DNA from: Chromera velia
Lineage: Eukaryota > Sar > Chromeraceae
Reading direction: 5' to 3'
Assembly (NCBI GenBank): GCA_018398765.1
Contig: JAHBMJ010000680.1
Span: 1 to 42,619 of the forward strand
Length of the DNA stretch: 42,619 nucleotides
Shown here: in pieces, positions 37,592-40,168 of the stretch
How positions within the stretch are numbered: position 1 is the stretch's first letter
How the letters are laid out: each line of letters starts with the position of its first letter
Made by a program: the position numbers and the translations under genes
The notes under the pieces: model-generated
Databases searched by the model: none
Seen by the model: only the letters and a program-made list of their open reading frames with translations
Told to the model about the DNA's origin: nothing

Positions 37592-40135
37592 CAATATATG
37601 CGCGCAGGTTCCTGAACCCCCGGAGGATCATCGGCTTCCACATGGCATCGGGAGTTCGTTTTTCCCTCAGTGGGGAGGTCGTCCTCGACTCTTCTTCCGA
37701 GAAGCTCCAAAAGGGAAAGGGAAGCTGCTGTGGGGCTGCTCAGATGTGTCTGTGTGTCGCGCGGCTCCGTCGGCGTGAGATGACGCTCGGGGGGTGCGAT
37801 GCTCCGGTGGTGCGCTTAGCTCGGCGAGTGCGTCTTCTGAACGAAAGAGAGGCACAGCGGGGGTACGTGAAGGGTGACGAGGAGGAGAGGAAGGCCCGGC
37901 AGGCGCAGATGTGGGAGGCCATGGTGGTGGAGATGCAGGGGAGGCAGTACGAGCTTGGCCTACCGTTTGACTTCGACAGCATCCGTCAGCGTCTGCTCTC
38001 TGCACTCAAGTCAGAGCGACAGAAGAGAACGAGGGTGAAAAGGGTTGGCGGAAAGAAAGGAAAGAAACAGAACGATTCGAGCAGTGACAGCGACGACTCC
38101 GACGATTCCTCTGATGATTCGGAAACGAGCCGTACAGGTCCACAGACGATAGAGACATGGGAGGAGGGGGAAGAGTCGGATGAGAAAATCGTGCAAGAGG
38201 CTCAGGCGATTCTGGCGCAATTGAGTGCTCTCCTGGCAGGGCGACGCGTCTCCGATGGTCAGGACAGCGAGGGTCAGGACAGCGGGGTGTTACCTCCGAA
38301 TCTCGAGGCTGATTTGGAGGCTCTAAGGGCGTTGTCGAAGAGACTGGCGAGGGAGGCCAAAAGAGACACGGGAGGGAGGGAAAGCAAAAAGAGGGAGGGT
38401 GACGGTAGCTCCTCTTCTCCCTCCTCTTTATCCCTCTCGCTGGCGTCTGAGAGATCTCGGAGAGACGGGAGGGGGAGGGCAGGGGAGTTTGTGCTGACGG
38501 TGATGCCCTCCAAGCAGAGCTCTTCGAATGAAATTTTTTCCCAAAATTCCAACGCTTCCTTCACTGCGGGGACGATCAGCAAAGCCGAGAAAGGTCAGGC
38601 CTCCTCCAAGCCACAGTCGCCTGGGGAGGGTGTCTCCTTCAACGCCCCGTCGAAGTTCTCCGGACTTGCCGCGGTCTCTTCTCGCACTCACCCAGTGCCC
38701 CCCAAATCTTCTCAGGAAGTAGAAGAAGAAGAGGAAGAGGACGACAGTGAGAGGACGAGTGAAGAGGAAGACCGAGAGCAGCCGCAACGCCTCAGCAGTA
38801 CAGAGAAGGAAGAGGAAGGGGGCGCCGAAGCTCCAGAGGAAGAAAAAGAGTCGGCAGGAAGCGCTGCAGATGAGGAGGTCGAGGAAGATTTGGAGATTGA
38901 ATCTGCGAAGTCGGAATCAGAAGACGAAACGGAGGAGACACCTGTCTTTGCTGAAAACAGAGAGCACGGAAGACATGAGGAAACAAAGGCTCTGGAGGTT
39001 GAGGAGGAAATTGAAGAGGCAGAGGAGGAGAGGGACACCCTCAGGAGAGGGGGGAGAAAACAGAAGGCGACGGTGTCAAGAGACAGAAAGTCATCATCCG
39101 CCTCTATCTCTGATGGGCAGTTGCGTCTTGTAGTTGAGGAGAAGGAGGGAAAACAGGAATCAGATTCCGGCAGCAGTTTCCTCTCTTCCTCTTCTGACTC
39201 TTCCTCCTTATCTTCCTCGGTGAGAGAGACTCAGAAAGGACAGAAAGGTGGGAAGAAAAAGCATCTGCAGGACAACAGGAAAGAGGAGGGAAAAGAGAAG
39301 GTAGGGGAGACAGTGGTAGGCGTACTCCAAGACCTGGCGCTTGCCGGGCTCTCGATCAGGATGAAGAAATGGAGAGCCCCCATGGCCATCATCAGACCTT
39401 CAGACGCGTCCAGGGAGGGCACTCTGCCTCTTAGGTACGTTGGTCGGTTGGTCGGTTGGTCGGTTGGTTGGTTAGTTGATTGGTTGGTTGATTGGTTGGC
39501 TGGTTGGTCGGTTGGTCGGTTGGTTGCTCGGTTGGTTGGTTGGTCGGTTGGTTGGTTGGTTGGTCGGGTGGTTGGTTGGTCGGGTGGTTGGTTGGTTGGT
39601 TGGTTGGTTGGTTGGTTGGTCGGTTGGTTGGTTGGTCGGGTGGTTGGTTGGTTGGTTGGTTGGTTGGTTGGTTGGTTGGTCGGTCGGTTGGTTGGTTGGT
39701 TGGTTGGTTGGTCGGTTGGTTGGTTGGTTGGTTGACACAACAATTATTAATTTCAACAAATCTATCAATGCTTGTGTCTATCCATAAGCCGATCAGCAAG
39801 TCGACATGTGGATGGAGTGATCGAATTTCTTTCTCGATCGTCGTATCTTTTCCTTTCTCTCTCTCTCTCTCTACCCCTACCTCCGTCTCCTTTTCTATCC
39901 CTCCCTCTCTTTCTGTTTCTCTGTGTTTGTGTACGTGTCTCTGTGCAGAACCCGATTCTGTCTGTGGCCTCTGATGCGGATCTGCTGGTCGGTTTGTCCT
40001 TGATTCCGCGATCCTTTTCTTTTTGATCATCTCGATGCTGCGTCTGATCACTGCTTGATTTCTTCATTCTTTGATGGTTTGTTTGCCGGTCTCAGTTGTG
40101 TCGTCGGAATTTCAGGAAGGGTCGAAGAGCCTGAA

Positions 40136-40168
<33 letters not shown>

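Noticed and set aside
37608-38100. PLAT domain after helix 1
   Set aside because: Expected by analogy with polycystin-1, but the sequence lacks a recognisable beta-sandwich pattern and turns charged and low-complexity quickly.
39231-39787. VGWLVGW / NQPTNQPT reading frames on both strands
   Set aside because: Artefact of the (GGTT)n array in intron 51.
39949-39987. Possible micro-exon ([13 protein letters not shown] in one frame) between exons 51 and 52
   Set aside because: Exons 51 and 52 already join in phase 2; adding this exon breaks the frame in its natural-looking reading.
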